From Paraburkholderia diazotrophica (lineage in GTDB: Bacteria; Pseudomonadota; Gammaproteobacteria; Burkholderiales; Burkholderiaceae): a DNA stretch of 64,000 nucleotides. The notes beneath the pieces are model-generated. The model made no database searches and had not been told where the DNA came from. It was given only the letters and a program-made list of their open reading frames with translations. The stretch covers positions 1 through 64,000 of the forward strand of contig NZ_FNYE01000014.1 in the NCBI RefSeq assembly GCF_900108945.1, in the 5' to 3' direction. This document shows, piece after piece, positions 32,817 through 40,515 of this stretch. The translations under genes were made by a program, and so were the position numbers. Each line of letters opens with the position of its first letter. Within the stretch, counting starts at the first letter, position 1.

Positions 32817-34040
32817 ATGTCTCATGCTGTCAGATCCGGGCCGGATGCCCGGCTGATTCTGCTGCTCGGCGCGCTCGCCGCGTGCGGGCCGATTTCGATC
32901 GATATGTACCTGCCCAGCCTGCCGTCGATCACGCAGGCGTTCAACGTCAGCGCGGGCGCGGCGCAGGGCACGCTGACCAGCTTCATGCTCGGCTTCTCGG
33001 TCGGGATGCTGCTGTACGGGCCGATGTCGGATGCGTACGGGCGGCGCCCCGTGCTGCTCGGCGGCATCATCATGTACACGCTCGCAACGATCGCCTGCGC
33101 AGTGTCGCTGTCGATCGGCGCGCTCGTCACGTTCCGCTTCGTGCAGGCGCTCGGCGCGGGCGCGGCGTCCGTGCTCGCGCGCGCGATCGCCCGCGATGCG
33201 CACGGCCCGACCGACGCAGCCCGCGTGCTGTCGATGCTCGCCATCGTCACGTCGATCGGGCCGTTGCTTGCGCCGCTGATCGGCGGACAGTTGCTGCTGC
33301 TCGGCGGCTGGCGCGTCGTGTTCGTTGCGCTGACGCTCTTCGGCGCTCTGTGCGCCGCGACCGCGTTCCTGCGCGTGCCGGAAACCTGGCCGCGTGAAAA
33401 GCGCGCGCACGGCGCGGTGCTCCAGTCGTTCGCTGCGTACGGCACGCTGCTGAAGGACCCCGTCACGTGGGGGCACATGCTGTGCGGCGGCATGGCGTTC
33501 GCGTCGATGTTCGCGTATATCACCGCGACGCCGTTCGTCTATATCGAGTACTTCCATGTATCGCCGCAGCACTATGGCTTTCTGTTCGGGCTGAACATCG
33601 TCGGCATTATGCTCGGCAACTTCGTGAACACGCGCGTCGTCGGACGCACGGGGCCGCTGCCTGTGATCTCGGTTGCTGCGACGATCAGCTTCGTCGCGTC
33701 GCTGTACGTCGCGCTGATGTGTCTGACGGGGTGGGGCGGGCTGTGGTCGATCGTCGCCGGGCTGTTCTTCGTGGTGGGCGTGGTCGGCGTGCTATCGGCC
33801 AATTGCACGACTGATCTGATGCATCGCTATCCGCAGAACGCGGGCGCGGCGGCGGCCGTATTCGGCGCGATGCAACTGGCGTTCGGTGCGCTGTCGAGTT
33901 TCGCCGTCGGGCTGTGGCATGACGGCTCGCCGCAAGGGATGGGCGTGACGATTGCCGTCGCGGGATCGCTGTGCTTCGTCGGACGGTTTCTGGTGAGGCG
34001 TTGGCATGGGCGGCCCGTGTCGCGGACTTCGGTGGCCTGA
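32817..34040 (+). CDS. Bcr/CflA family multidrug efflux MFS transporter
   Basis: A 407-aa drug/proton antiporter. Features of the Bcr/CflA group are the ISIDMYLPSLPSI motif in the first helix, GPMSDAYGRRPVLLGG between helices 2 and 3, RFVQALGAGAASVLARAIARD and the antiporter motif region GPLLAPLIGGQLLLLGGWR in helix 5. Twelve helices fit the length. Substrates of relatives include bicyclomycin, chloramphenicol and sulfonamides; the specific one here is unknown. The ATG at 32817 is preferred because upstream codons are not hydrophobic. It ends convergent with the glk fusion gene. Confidence 0.9.
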   Translation: MSHAVRSGPDARLILLLGALAACGPISIDMYLPSLPSITQAFNVSAGAAQGTLTSFMLGFSVGMLLYGPMSDAYGRRPVLLGGIIMYTLATIACAVSLSIGALVTFRFVQALGAGAASVLARAIARDAHGPTDAARVLSMLAIVTSIGPLLAPLIGGQLLLLGGWRVVFVALTLFGALCAATAFLRVPETWPREKRAHGAVLQSFAAYGTLLKDPVTWGHMLCGGMAFASMFAYITATPFVYIEYFHVSPQHYGFLFGLNIVGIMLGNFVNTRVVGRTGPLPVISVAATISFVASLYVALMCLTGWGGLWSIVAGLFFVVGVVGVLSANCTTDLMHRYPQNAGAAAAVFGAMQLAFGALSSFAVGLWHDGSPQGMGVTIAVAGSLCFVGRFLVRRWHGRPVSRTSVA

Positions 34041-34157
34041 CGCCCACGCGCGAGACGGCGTACGAGGCAACGGGCGAGACGACGCGCGAAGAGCGACACA
34101 CGAGAGAACGTGCGAAGCGACACACGAGACAACACAAGAAGCGAACTGGCGGACAAC

Positions 34158-34202
34158 AAAAAGCCGGACCTGTTGCTGAATGACAAAAGGTCCGGCTTTT
34201 TT
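34158..34202. terminator. Bidirectional terminator between the efflux gene and glk
   Basis: Stem AAAAAGCCGGACCT / AGGTCCGGCTTTTT with a loop of about 16 bases; the A and T runs serve both strands. Confidence 0.92.
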
Positions 34203-34227
34203 ACTGCTGAAACGCACTGCCCGAACA

Positions 34228-34260
34228 AGAGCGCAGACTAGTCGAGAGCGCAGACTAGTC
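34228..34260. repeat. 17-bp tandem duplication over the glk stop codon
   Basis: AGAGCGCAGACTAGTCG occurs twice in direct tandem (34228 and 34245, the second lacking its last base). The TAG stop of the glk fusion lies in the right-hand copy, so the left copy is a duplicated 3' end. Confidence 0.85.
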
Positions 34261-36171
34261 CTTCGGCGAGGCCGCTGCTCCGTGACTAAGCCAATCGAGC
34301 ACGGCCGTCGTATCGTCGTCGGCGTCCTTGCGTGCCTTCGCCACGGCAGCGCTGACGTCCGCCGCCGGCGCCGCCCGACGGATCGCCACGCCGACAGCCA
34401 GGATGTCGATCATCAACAGATGCAGGATGCGCGAGATCATCGACAGTTGCGACTCGCGAATCTCGATGTGATCGGTTTCCAGCGCGACCGTCGCACGCTT
34501 GGCCAAAGGCGTGTTGCTCGACGTGATCGCGATCACCTTCGCGCCCGCCTGCATCGCCACTTCGAGCACGCGCAGCAGTTCGGGCGCGCGGCCCGACTTC
34601 GACACCGCGACGATCACATCGCCCTTGGCGAGCAGCGCCGCCGACGCCGCCTGCATGTACAGATCGCCATAAGCGATCGTCGGAATGCCGAAGCGGAAGA
34701 ACTTGTAGTGCGCGTCCTGAGCGACGATGTTCGAATTGCCGAGGCCATAGAACTCGATGCGCCGCGCGCCGTTCAGCAGATCGATGGCCGTTTCGACATG
34801 CTCGAAGTTAAGATGCTCGCGCAACTGCAGGATCGCGGAGACGGTGTTGTCCAGCACCTTCGCGCCGAAGTCCGTCGCCGTGTCGCCGAGATGCACCTGG
34901 CTGTGCGACACGGGAATCGTGCCCGTCAGACCCGTCGCCAGCTTCAGCTTGAAATCGGACAGGCCCTGGCAGCCGAGCGAACGGCAGAAGCGGATCACGG
35001 TCGGCTGGCTCACGTCGGCCTTGCGCGCGATGTCGACGATGGGATCGTTGATGATCGAGCGCGGGTGATTGAGCGCGAGATCCGCGACGCGGCGCTCCGC
35101 GGGCGTCAGTGCATCGCGCATCTGCCGGATGCGCTCGAACACGGCGGACGAACTGCCGCCCGCGCGATTCGACAGCTGCTCCGCGAGAATCGCCGACACG
35201 CCGAGAAACGCTGGATATTCCGCGGTGATCACGTACGTCGGCACGTTCTTCAGGTACGCCTCGAAGCGACCCTTCGCCTCGAAGCGCTGACGGAACGACG
35301 AGCGCGCGAACACGTCGCCCAGACGCGGCACGACACCGCCGCCGATATAGATGCCGCCCAGCGCGCCGAGCGTCACCGCGATGTTGCCCGCGAACGTGCC
35401 GAGAATGCCGCAGAACACGTCGATCGTTTCGGCCGCGAGCGGATCGCCGTCGAGGCCTTTCTTGACGATATCCGACACTTCAAGCGTCGCGGGCACGCGC
35501 TTCTTGTCGCGAGCCGCGAGCGCGCGATAGATCACTTCGATGCCCGGCCCGGCGGCAACGCGCTCGAACGACACATGCGGCCACTTCTTGCGCGCGTACT
35601 GCAGCACGAGGTCTTCGCGCTCGTCCATCGGCGCGAACGTCGCGTGGCCACCTTCGCTGCCGAGCGCGATCCAGCGGTCGTCGGCGGGAATCAGGCCCGA
35701 CACGCCCATGCCCGTGCCCGGGCCGAGCAGGCCGATCACACTGTTCTGCCGCCGCGTGCCGCCGCCGATCTGCACGCGCTGCGAATCGGTGAGGCCCGGC
35801 AGCGCCATCGCGAGCGCGGTGAAGTCGTTCACGACGAGCAGTGTGTCGAAGCCGAGCTGACGGCGCGTCGCTTCGATCGAGAACGTCCAGTCGTGATTGG
35901 TCATGCTGACCTGATCGCCATCGACGGGATTCGCAATCGCAATCGCCGCATGATTCACGCGACCGATCTTGCTGTCCTTCAGATACTTCTTGATGACCTC
36001 TGCGACACCCGGATAGTCCGCGCATGGATAGACGAGAACCTGCGTGATTTCGCCGGGACCGGTTTCAAGCGCGAAGCGCGCATTGGTGCCGCCGATGTCG
36101 GCAAGCAGCCTCGGTCCGTCGGCGTGCTGGCCCGCGCCAGGGGCAGCCTTAGTTTGCACACCAGTAGACAT
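34255..36171 (-). CDS. glk: Bifunctional glucokinase / RpiR (HexR-type) transcriptional regulator
   Basis: A 638-aa fusion. Residues about 20-340 are a complete ROK-unrelated bacterial glucokinase (LLADIGGTNARFALE phosphate loop, NDFTALAMALPGL, GPGTGMGVSGL, SEGGHATFAP). Residues about 355-435 form an RpiR-type helix-turn-helix (LTPAERRVADLALNHP, ADVSQPTVIRFCRSLGC). Residues about 470-600 form a SIS sugar-phosphate domain (FYGLGNSNIVAQDAHYK, VSKSGRAPELLRVL). It should phosphorylate glucose and, through the SIS domain, sense a sugar phosphate such as KDPG. The fusion is known in Burkholderia. The start overlaps the pgl end by 23 bases. It probably binds the palindrome at 38632-38650. Confidence 0.95.
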   Translation of the reverse strand: MSTGVQTKAAPGAGQHADGPRLLADIGGTNARFALETGPGEITQVLVYPCADYPGVAEVIKKYLKDSKIGRVNHAAIAIANPVDGDQVSMTNHDWTFSIEATRRQLGFDTLLVVNDFTALAMALPGLTDSQRVQIGGGTRRQNSVIGLLGPGTGMGVSGLIPADDRWIALGSEGGHATFAPMDEREDLVLQYARKKWPHVSFERVAAGPGIEVIYRALAARDKKRVPATLEVSDIVKKGLDGDPLAAETIDVFCGILGTFAGNIAVTLGALGGIYIGGGVVPRLGDVFARSSFRQRFEAKGRFEAYLKNVPTYVITAEYPAFLGVSAILAEQLSNRAGGSSSAVFERIRQMRDALTPAERRVADLALNHPRSIINDPIVDIARKADVSQPTVIRFCRSLGCQGLSDFKLKLATGLTGTIPVSHSQVHLGDTATDFGAKVLDNTVSAILQLREHLNFEHVETAIDLLNGARRIEFYGLGNSNIVAQDAHYKFFRFGIPTIAYGDLYMQAASAALLAKGDVIVAVSKSGRAPELLRVLEVAMQAGAKVIAITSSNTPLAKRATVALETDHIEIRESQLSMISRILHLLMIDILAVGVAIRRAAPAADVSAAVAKARKDADDDTTAVLDWLSHGAAASPKD

Positions 36172-36856
36172 CGAGTCTTACTCCCTTGTCGTTCGCCAAC
36201 GTCGAGATGGCATTTTTTTGTGGGGCGGCTGCGGCGGCTTTGAGCACGTCGAGCTTTTTCTGACCGGCGATCAGCAGGAACAGCCGGTCGACTTTCTTCA
36301 ACGCGGACATCGACCAGCTCACGCGCGCATGCGGCGCGGCGCCGGGATGCACGGCGACGAACGCATCGGCCGTCGAGACCGCGTGCTCCCATTCGGGCGC
36401 GTCCGCGAAAATCGACGCCGTGTGGCCGTCTTCGCCCATGCCGAGCACGGCCACATCGGGCAGGTGTCGATCGCCGCGCGCGACATCGCGATTCAACGCG
36501 GCGATATGAGCGTCGAGCGATTGCGCCGTGTCGACGAGCGGCAGGAAGATCGCCTCACGCGCGGCGTTCTGCAACAGCGTCTCGCGGGCGAGGCGCGCGT
36601 TGCTTGCGTCATCCGTTTCGGGCACCCAGCGGTCGTCGACGAGCGTGACGGCGATGCGCTTCCAGTCGAACGGCTGCGTGGATAGCGTTTGCAGAAACGG
36701 ACGCGGACTCGTGCCACCGGACACGGCAAGGGTCGTCGGGCGCGCGCCGGTTGCGCTCGCACGGGCGGCGAGCGACGCATGTAGCGCGTCGCCGACCGCC
36801 TTCGCCAGCGCGTCGGATTGGGCGCGCGGGTCGTCGAAAGCGTGAAGCTCGATCAC
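36149..36856 (-). CDS. pgl: 6-phosphogluconolactonase (DevB type)
   Basis: A 235-aa enzyme that hydrolyses 6-phosphogluconolactone between Zwf and 6-phosphogluconate. The family marks are LAVSGGTSPRPFLQTLS, VTLVDDRWVPETDDASNARL (in parts), VAVLGMGEDGHTASIF and the HARVSWSMSAL segment. It starts with GTG at 36856, close behind a GGAGGAGA ribosome site. Its 3' end overlaps the start of the glk fusion by 23 bases, so translation is coupled. Together with zwf this forms the entry to the Entner-Doudoroff route. Confidence 0.95.
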   Translation of the reverse strand: MIELHAFDDPRAQSDALAKAVGDALHASLAARASATGARPTTLAVSGGTSPRPFLQTLSTQPFDWKRIAVTLVDDRWVPETDDASNARLARETLLQNAAREAIFLPLVDTAQSLDAHIAALNRDVARGDRHLPDVAVLGMGEDGHTASIFADAPEWEHAVSTADAFVAVHPGAAPHARVSWSMSALKKVDRLFLLIAGQKKLDVLKAAAAAPQKNAISTLANDKGVRLDVYWCAN

Positions 36857-36923
36857 TTCTCCTCCATGCTGCTTTCTTTGTTAGATCTGAAGTGCTGCGG
36901 GGCGGCATCGGCGATCACACGAG

Positions 36924-36954
36924 CCGATGCTGCCCGATGTTGCCCGATGGTGCC
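36924..36954. repeat. 10-bp tandem repeat (three copies) between pgl and zwf
   Basis: CCGATGcTGC, CCGATGtTGC and CCGATGgTGC stand in direct tandem, with one variable base each, in the 249-base zwf-pgl gap. The gap has no other evident gene. Confidence 0.8.
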
Positions 36955-37105
36955 TTATCCGCTGCTGCCGCGACCGGTCCTGTGTCACGTGTGTCACCGG
37001 GTTCCCGTGCAGCTGTTCATGCCGTACTGCAAGCGGCGCGTCGGGTGGAACGTCGATGCAAAGACATCGATCATCGCAAACCAAAACTCAACGCGCCGCA
37101 CTTCC

Positions 37106-38563
37106 TTAATTCTCTTCTTCGAGCCAGCAGGTGTCGTGCTGTGCAAGCATCGCGCTCGCGGCCGCCGGCCCCCACGTGCCCGCCGCATACGGCTTCGGCT
37201 TACCCGACGCGGCCCACTCGTTGAGGATCGGCTCGACCCACTTCCATGCCGCTTCCTGTTCGTCGCGCCGCACGAAGAGCGCGAGACGCCCGTGGATCAC
37301 GTCGAGCAGCAGACGCTGATACGCCTCCATCTGACCTTCCTTGAAGAACTGGTCGAAGGCGAGGTCGAGGTGCACGCTCGACAGGTTCATTCCTTCGCCA
37401 GGCTTCTTCGCGAGGCAATAGAGGCGGATCGTTTCGTTCGGCTGCAGGCGGATCACGAGGCGATTCGCGCCCGGCCGCAGCGACGACGAACCCAGCGCCG
37501 AATGCGGCACGGCGCGGAAGTTCACGACGATCTCCGCAACGCGATCGGCCAGCCGTTTGCCCGTGCGCAGGAAGAACGGCACGCCCGCCCAGCGCCAGTT
37601 CTCGATCTCGACTTTCAGCGCGACAAAGGTTTCCGTCGCGCTGTCCGTCTTCACGCCGGGTTCGGTCGCATAAGCGGGCACCGACGTGCCGCGAATGACG
37701 CCCGCGTGATACTGGCCACGCACGGCGACCTTGCTGATATCGCGCGGATCGATCGGCTTCAGCGCGCGCAGCACGCGCAGTTTTTCATCGCGGACGGAAT
37801 CCGAATCCATCGAATGCGGCGGCTCCATCGCGACGATCGAAAGCAGTTGCAGCAAATGGTTCTGCACCATGTCGCGCAGCGCGCCCGTATTGTCGTAGAA
37901 GTCGCCGCGCGCTTCCACGCCGAGTTCTTCGGCGATCGTGATCTGGATGCTCTCGACCCACTCGCGGCGCCACAGCGGCTCGAAGAGCGCATTGCCGAAG
38001 CGCAGCGCCAACAGGTTCTGCACGGGCTCTTTGCCGAGGTAGTGATCGATACGGTAGATCTGTCCTTCGGCGAAGATTTCGCCGACGGCATCGTTGATCG
38101 CATTCGAAGAACGCAGGTCGTAGCCGAGCGGCTTTTCGAGCACGATGCGCGCGTTTTCGTTGAGACCCACCGACGCGAGCGCGCGGCAGATGGGCACGAA
38201 GAGTGACGGGCCCGTCGCCAGATAGAACACGCGCGTGCCGGGCAGTTCCTGCATCGCGTCGCGCAGCTTGACGAAGTCCTCGGCCTTGCCGAGATCGAGT
38301 TTCACGTACTCGATGCGTTCGAGAAAGCTTGACCACGCGTTTTCGTCAATGCCGCTCTTCGACACGTGCGCCTTCACGTGTTCATTGACCCACTGCAGAT
38401 AGCCGCCACGGTCTTCCTCATGCCGTGCGACGGCAATGATCTTGCCGCTCGCCTCGAGCATGCCCGCGCGGTGTGCTTCATACAAAGCGGGGAGGATCTT
38501 GCGCATCGACAGATCGCCGGTTCCGCCGAAGAGAACGAAGGTGAAGTTGGAGTCGGTTTGCAT
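37106..38563 (-). CDS. zwf: Glucose-6-phosphate 1-dehydrogenase Zwf
   Basis: A 485-aa NAD(P)-dependent dehydrogenase, first step of the Entner-Doudoroff and oxidative pentose phosphate routes. The coenzyme motif is FVLFGGTGDLSMRKILPALY, the substrate and catalytic region is RIDHYLGKEPVQNLLALRFGN (split), and EKPLGYD, AEELGVEARGDFYDNTGALRDM (in parts) and the C-terminal RDEQEAAWKWVEPIL are all present. The ATG at 38563 has a GGAGA site and begins MQTDSNF; upstream codons are promoter DNA. Transcription should start from the promoter overlapping the palindrome at 38632, so it is probably repressed by the HexR-like fusion protein. Confidence 0.97.
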   Translation of the reverse strand: MQTDSNFTFVLFGGTGDLSMRKILPALYEAHRAGMLEASGKIIAVARHEEDRGGYLQWVNEHVKAHVSKSGIDENAWSSFLERIEYVKLDLGKAEDFVKLRDAMQELPGTRVFYLATGPSLFVPICRALASVGLNENARIVLEKPLGYDLRSSNAINDAVGEIFAEGQIYRIDHYLGKEPVQNLLALRFGNALFEPLWRREWVESIQITIAEELGVEARGDFYDNTGALRDMVQNHLLQLLSIVAMEPPHSMDSDSVRDEKLRVLRALKPIDPRDISKVAVRGQYHAGVIRGTSVPAYATEPGVKTDSATETFVALKVEIENWRWAGVPFFLRTGKRLADRVAEIVVNFRAVPHSALGSSSLRPGANRLVIRLQPNETIRLYCLAKKPGEGMNLSSVHLDLAFDQFFKEGQMEAYQRLLLDVIHGRLALFVRRDEQEAAWKWVEPILNEWAASGKPKPYAAGTWGPAAASAMLAQHDTCWLEEEN

Positions 38564-38621
38564 GAGTCTCCGTGGATGTCTGATGGGCCTGCAAGGCGCC
38601 CGTAGTCCGATAAAATTTTTT

Positions 38622-38650
38622 TTGACACTGAATTGTAGTTTAACTACAAT
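38622..38650 (+). promoter_or_regulatory. Consensus sigma-70 promoter toward the sugar ABC operon
   Basis: TTGACA (38622-38627), a 17-base spacer and TACAAT (38645-38650), which is as close to consensus as any promoter in the window. The right arm of the operator palindrome overlaps the -10 box, so a bound repressor would block it. The transcript would have a 5' leader of about 435 bases. Confidence 0.75.
38632..38650. promoter_or_regulatory. HexR/RpiR-type operator palindrome shared by zwf and the ABC operon
   Basis: ATTGTAGTT-T-AACTACAAT is a perfect 9-1-9 inverted repeat. It closely resembles the TGTARTTNNAYTACA-like sites described for HexR. It covers the -10 boxes of both facing promoters and is the only strong palindrome in the 529-base gap. 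Confidence 0.75.
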
Positions 38651-38659
38651 CCAAATCAA
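38632..38659 (-). promoter_or_regulatory. zwf: Promoter of zwf, facing the ABC operon promoter
   Basis: On the minus strand TTGATT (38659-38654), a 16-base spacer and TACAAT (38637-38632). The -10 box is formed by the left arm of the operator, read in reverse. Confidence 0.65.
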
Positions 38660-39092
38660 GAGGTAACGTGAATTCGGCGAAAAAAGCGTGCGGGGCTTGT
38701 GAACAAGCGCCTTTTCGCGAGCGAACGTAGCTTCCCTGCATGTTAACGGACAACGCGTTACGGCATGCGCCAGAGTGCCTTTCGCGGGCGGCGCACGACG
38801 GCCGGAACATGCGTTTCAGCGAATGACGTGCGCGGACCACCTCGAGTCTGCAACGCGCCGCAGTCAGAAGGCGGAAGCAGGCAAAAATCAGAAGAGGAGA
38901 CAGTTCTTGCATCGCAAACCACTCATCTCTTGAGCGTCACGCGGCCGAATCTCGGCACGCCGGCACATCCACTTCACCTTGTGCCTGTCCGACGCTCGAC
39001 CGTCCAGCGCATTGCCTGTTTGACCAACCATCACACCCTGGTGACATCAGGGGCCACTCGTTTTTAGTTCAGGTGTCTGGAGGAGATAAGCA
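38651..39092 (+). other. Long leader of the sugar ABC operon
   Basis: About 440 bases between the operator-controlled promoter and gtsA. It ends in a strong ribosome site (GGAGGAGA). A weak hairpin CCCTG / CAGGG (39036-39052) is followed within 15 bases by TTTTT and could be an attenuator or just the end of an unseen short transcript. I see no convincing ORF. Confidence 0.4.
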
Positions 39093-40340
39093 ATGAAATT
39101 CCGCGCGATCATGGGCGCCCTGTGCGCCGCAGGTCTGATGTGTGGCGTCGCCACGGCACAGGCGGCCGAATCTGTCGAAGTGCTGCACTGGTGGACGTCG
39201 GGCGGCGAGTCGAAGGCCGTCGGCGTGCTGAAGGACGACATGACGAAACAGGGCTACACGTGGAAGGACTTCGCGGTGGCAGGCGGTGCAGGCGCGGCGG
39301 CCATGACGGCGCTGAAGACCCAGGTGATCTCGGGCAACGCGCCGAGCGCGGCTCAGATCAAGGGCCCGCTGATCCAGGAATGGGCATCGCAAGGCGTGCT
39401 CGTGAACATCGACTCCGTCGCCGGCGACTGGAAGAAGAACCTGCCGCCGGAAATCGACAAGATCATGCACGCGGAAGGCCACTACGTCGCGGCGCCGTTC
39501 TCGGTGCACCGCGTCAACTGGCTGTACATCAACAAGGCGGCACTCGACAAGGCAGGCGGCAAGGTGCCGACCTCGTGGCCTGAGTTCTTCGCCGTCGCCG
39601 ACAAGATGAAGGCGGCCGGCATCATGCCGATCGCGATGGGCGGCCAGCCGTGGCAAGACCTGACGCTGTGGGAGGACGTCGTGCTGTCGCAAGGCGCGGA
39701 CTTCTACAAGAAGGCGCTCGTCGACCTCGACCAGAAGACGCTGACCTCGGACAAGATGGTTCAGGTGTTCGACACGGTCCGCAAGATCCAGGGCTACTTC
39801 GACAGCGGCCGTACCGGTCGCGACTGGAACCTGGCGACGGCGATGGTCATCAACGGCAAGGCCGGCATGCAGTTCATGGGCGACTGGGCGAAGGGCGAGT
39901 TCGCGAACGCGAGCAAAAAGGCCGGCTCGGACTACATCTGCGCGGCGGTTCCGGGTACGGAGAAGTCGTACACGTTCAACGTCGACTCGTTCGTGTTCTT
40001 CCAGCAGAAGGGCCAGAAGGCTGCAACGCCGGGTCAGCTGGCGCTCGCGAAGACCATCATGAGCCCGGAATTCCAGGAACAGTTCAGCCTGTACAAGGGC
40101 TCGATCCCGGTTCGTCTGGGCGTGTCGATGGATAAATTCGACGACTGCGCGAAGAAGTCCTACGCTGATGAACAGACGGCCATCAAGTCGGGCGGCTATG
40201 TGCCGTCGCTGGCTCACGGCATGGCTCAGCCGGACGCAGCAGCAGGCGCGATCTCGGACGTCGTGACGAAGTTCATGAACTCGTCGCAAGACTCGAAGAG
40301 CGCGGTTGCCGCACTCGCGAAGGCTGCGAAGACCAAGTAA
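39093..40340 (+). CDS. gtsA: Sugar ABC transporter substrate-binding protein (glucose/mannose type)
   Basis: A 415-aa periplasmic binding protein with a signal peptide (MKFRAIMGALCAAGLMCGVATAQA). The start of the mature protein, VEVLHWWTSGGESKAVGVLK, is characteristic of the glucose/mannose binders of the Pseudomonas GtsA type. Further marks are KGPLIQEWASQG, APFSVHRVNWLYIN and FMGDWAKGEF. It delivers sugar to the GtsBC channel. Context (operator shared with zwf and the glucokinase gene) favours glucose as substrate. The GGAGGAGA site lies eight bases before the ATG. A 16-bp palindrome after the stop could stabilise its mRNA, fitting the usual excess of binding protein. Confidence 0.92.
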   Translation: MKFRAIMGALCAAGLMCGVATAQAAESVEVLHWWTSGGESKAVGVLKDDMTKQGYTWKDFAVAGGAGAAAMTALKTQVISGNAPSAAQIKGPLIQEWASQGVLVNIDSVAGDWKKNLPPEIDKIMHAEGHYVAAPFSVHRVNWLYINKAALDKAGGKVPTSWPEFFAVADKMKAAGIMPIAMGGQPWQDLTLWEDVVLSQGADFYKKALVDLDQKTLTSDKMVQVFDTVRKIQGYFDSGRTGRDWNLATAMVINGKAGMQFMGDWAKGEFANASKKAGSDYICAAVPGTEKSYTFNVDSFVFFQQKGQKAATPGQLALAKTIMSPEFQEQFSLYKGSIPVRLGVSMDKFDDCAKKSYADEQTAIKSGGYVPSLAHGMAQPDAAAGAISDVVTKFMNSSQDSKSAVAALAKAAKTK

Positions 40341-40369
40341 GCAGTCGTAGCACAAAGTTGTAGCAGAAT

Positions 40370-40385
40370 GCCCGGCGCGCCGGGC
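40370..40385. repeat. Perfect GC palindrome in the gts operon
   Basis: GCCCGGCGCGCCGGGC, 30 bases after the gtsA stop and without a U-tract. It is positioned as an mRNA-stabilising or partially terminating hairpin that would raise gtsA expression over the downstream permease genes. Confidence 0.6.
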
Positions 40386-40515
40386 CTTGCATGAACACAT
40401 GCAGGGATTCCATGCGCGCCGGACGACGATGGTGCGATGCATCACCCGCGCCTCTGCTGTTCCGGTATCGCCTGATGATGGCGATGCCTGACGGTACAGT
40501 TCCAGGAGTCGAGTT

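Noticed and set aside
34180..36243. 687-codon plus-strand frame
   Set aside because: Antisense to the glk-RpiR fusion; no recognisable domains, and typical of a GC-rich mirror frame.
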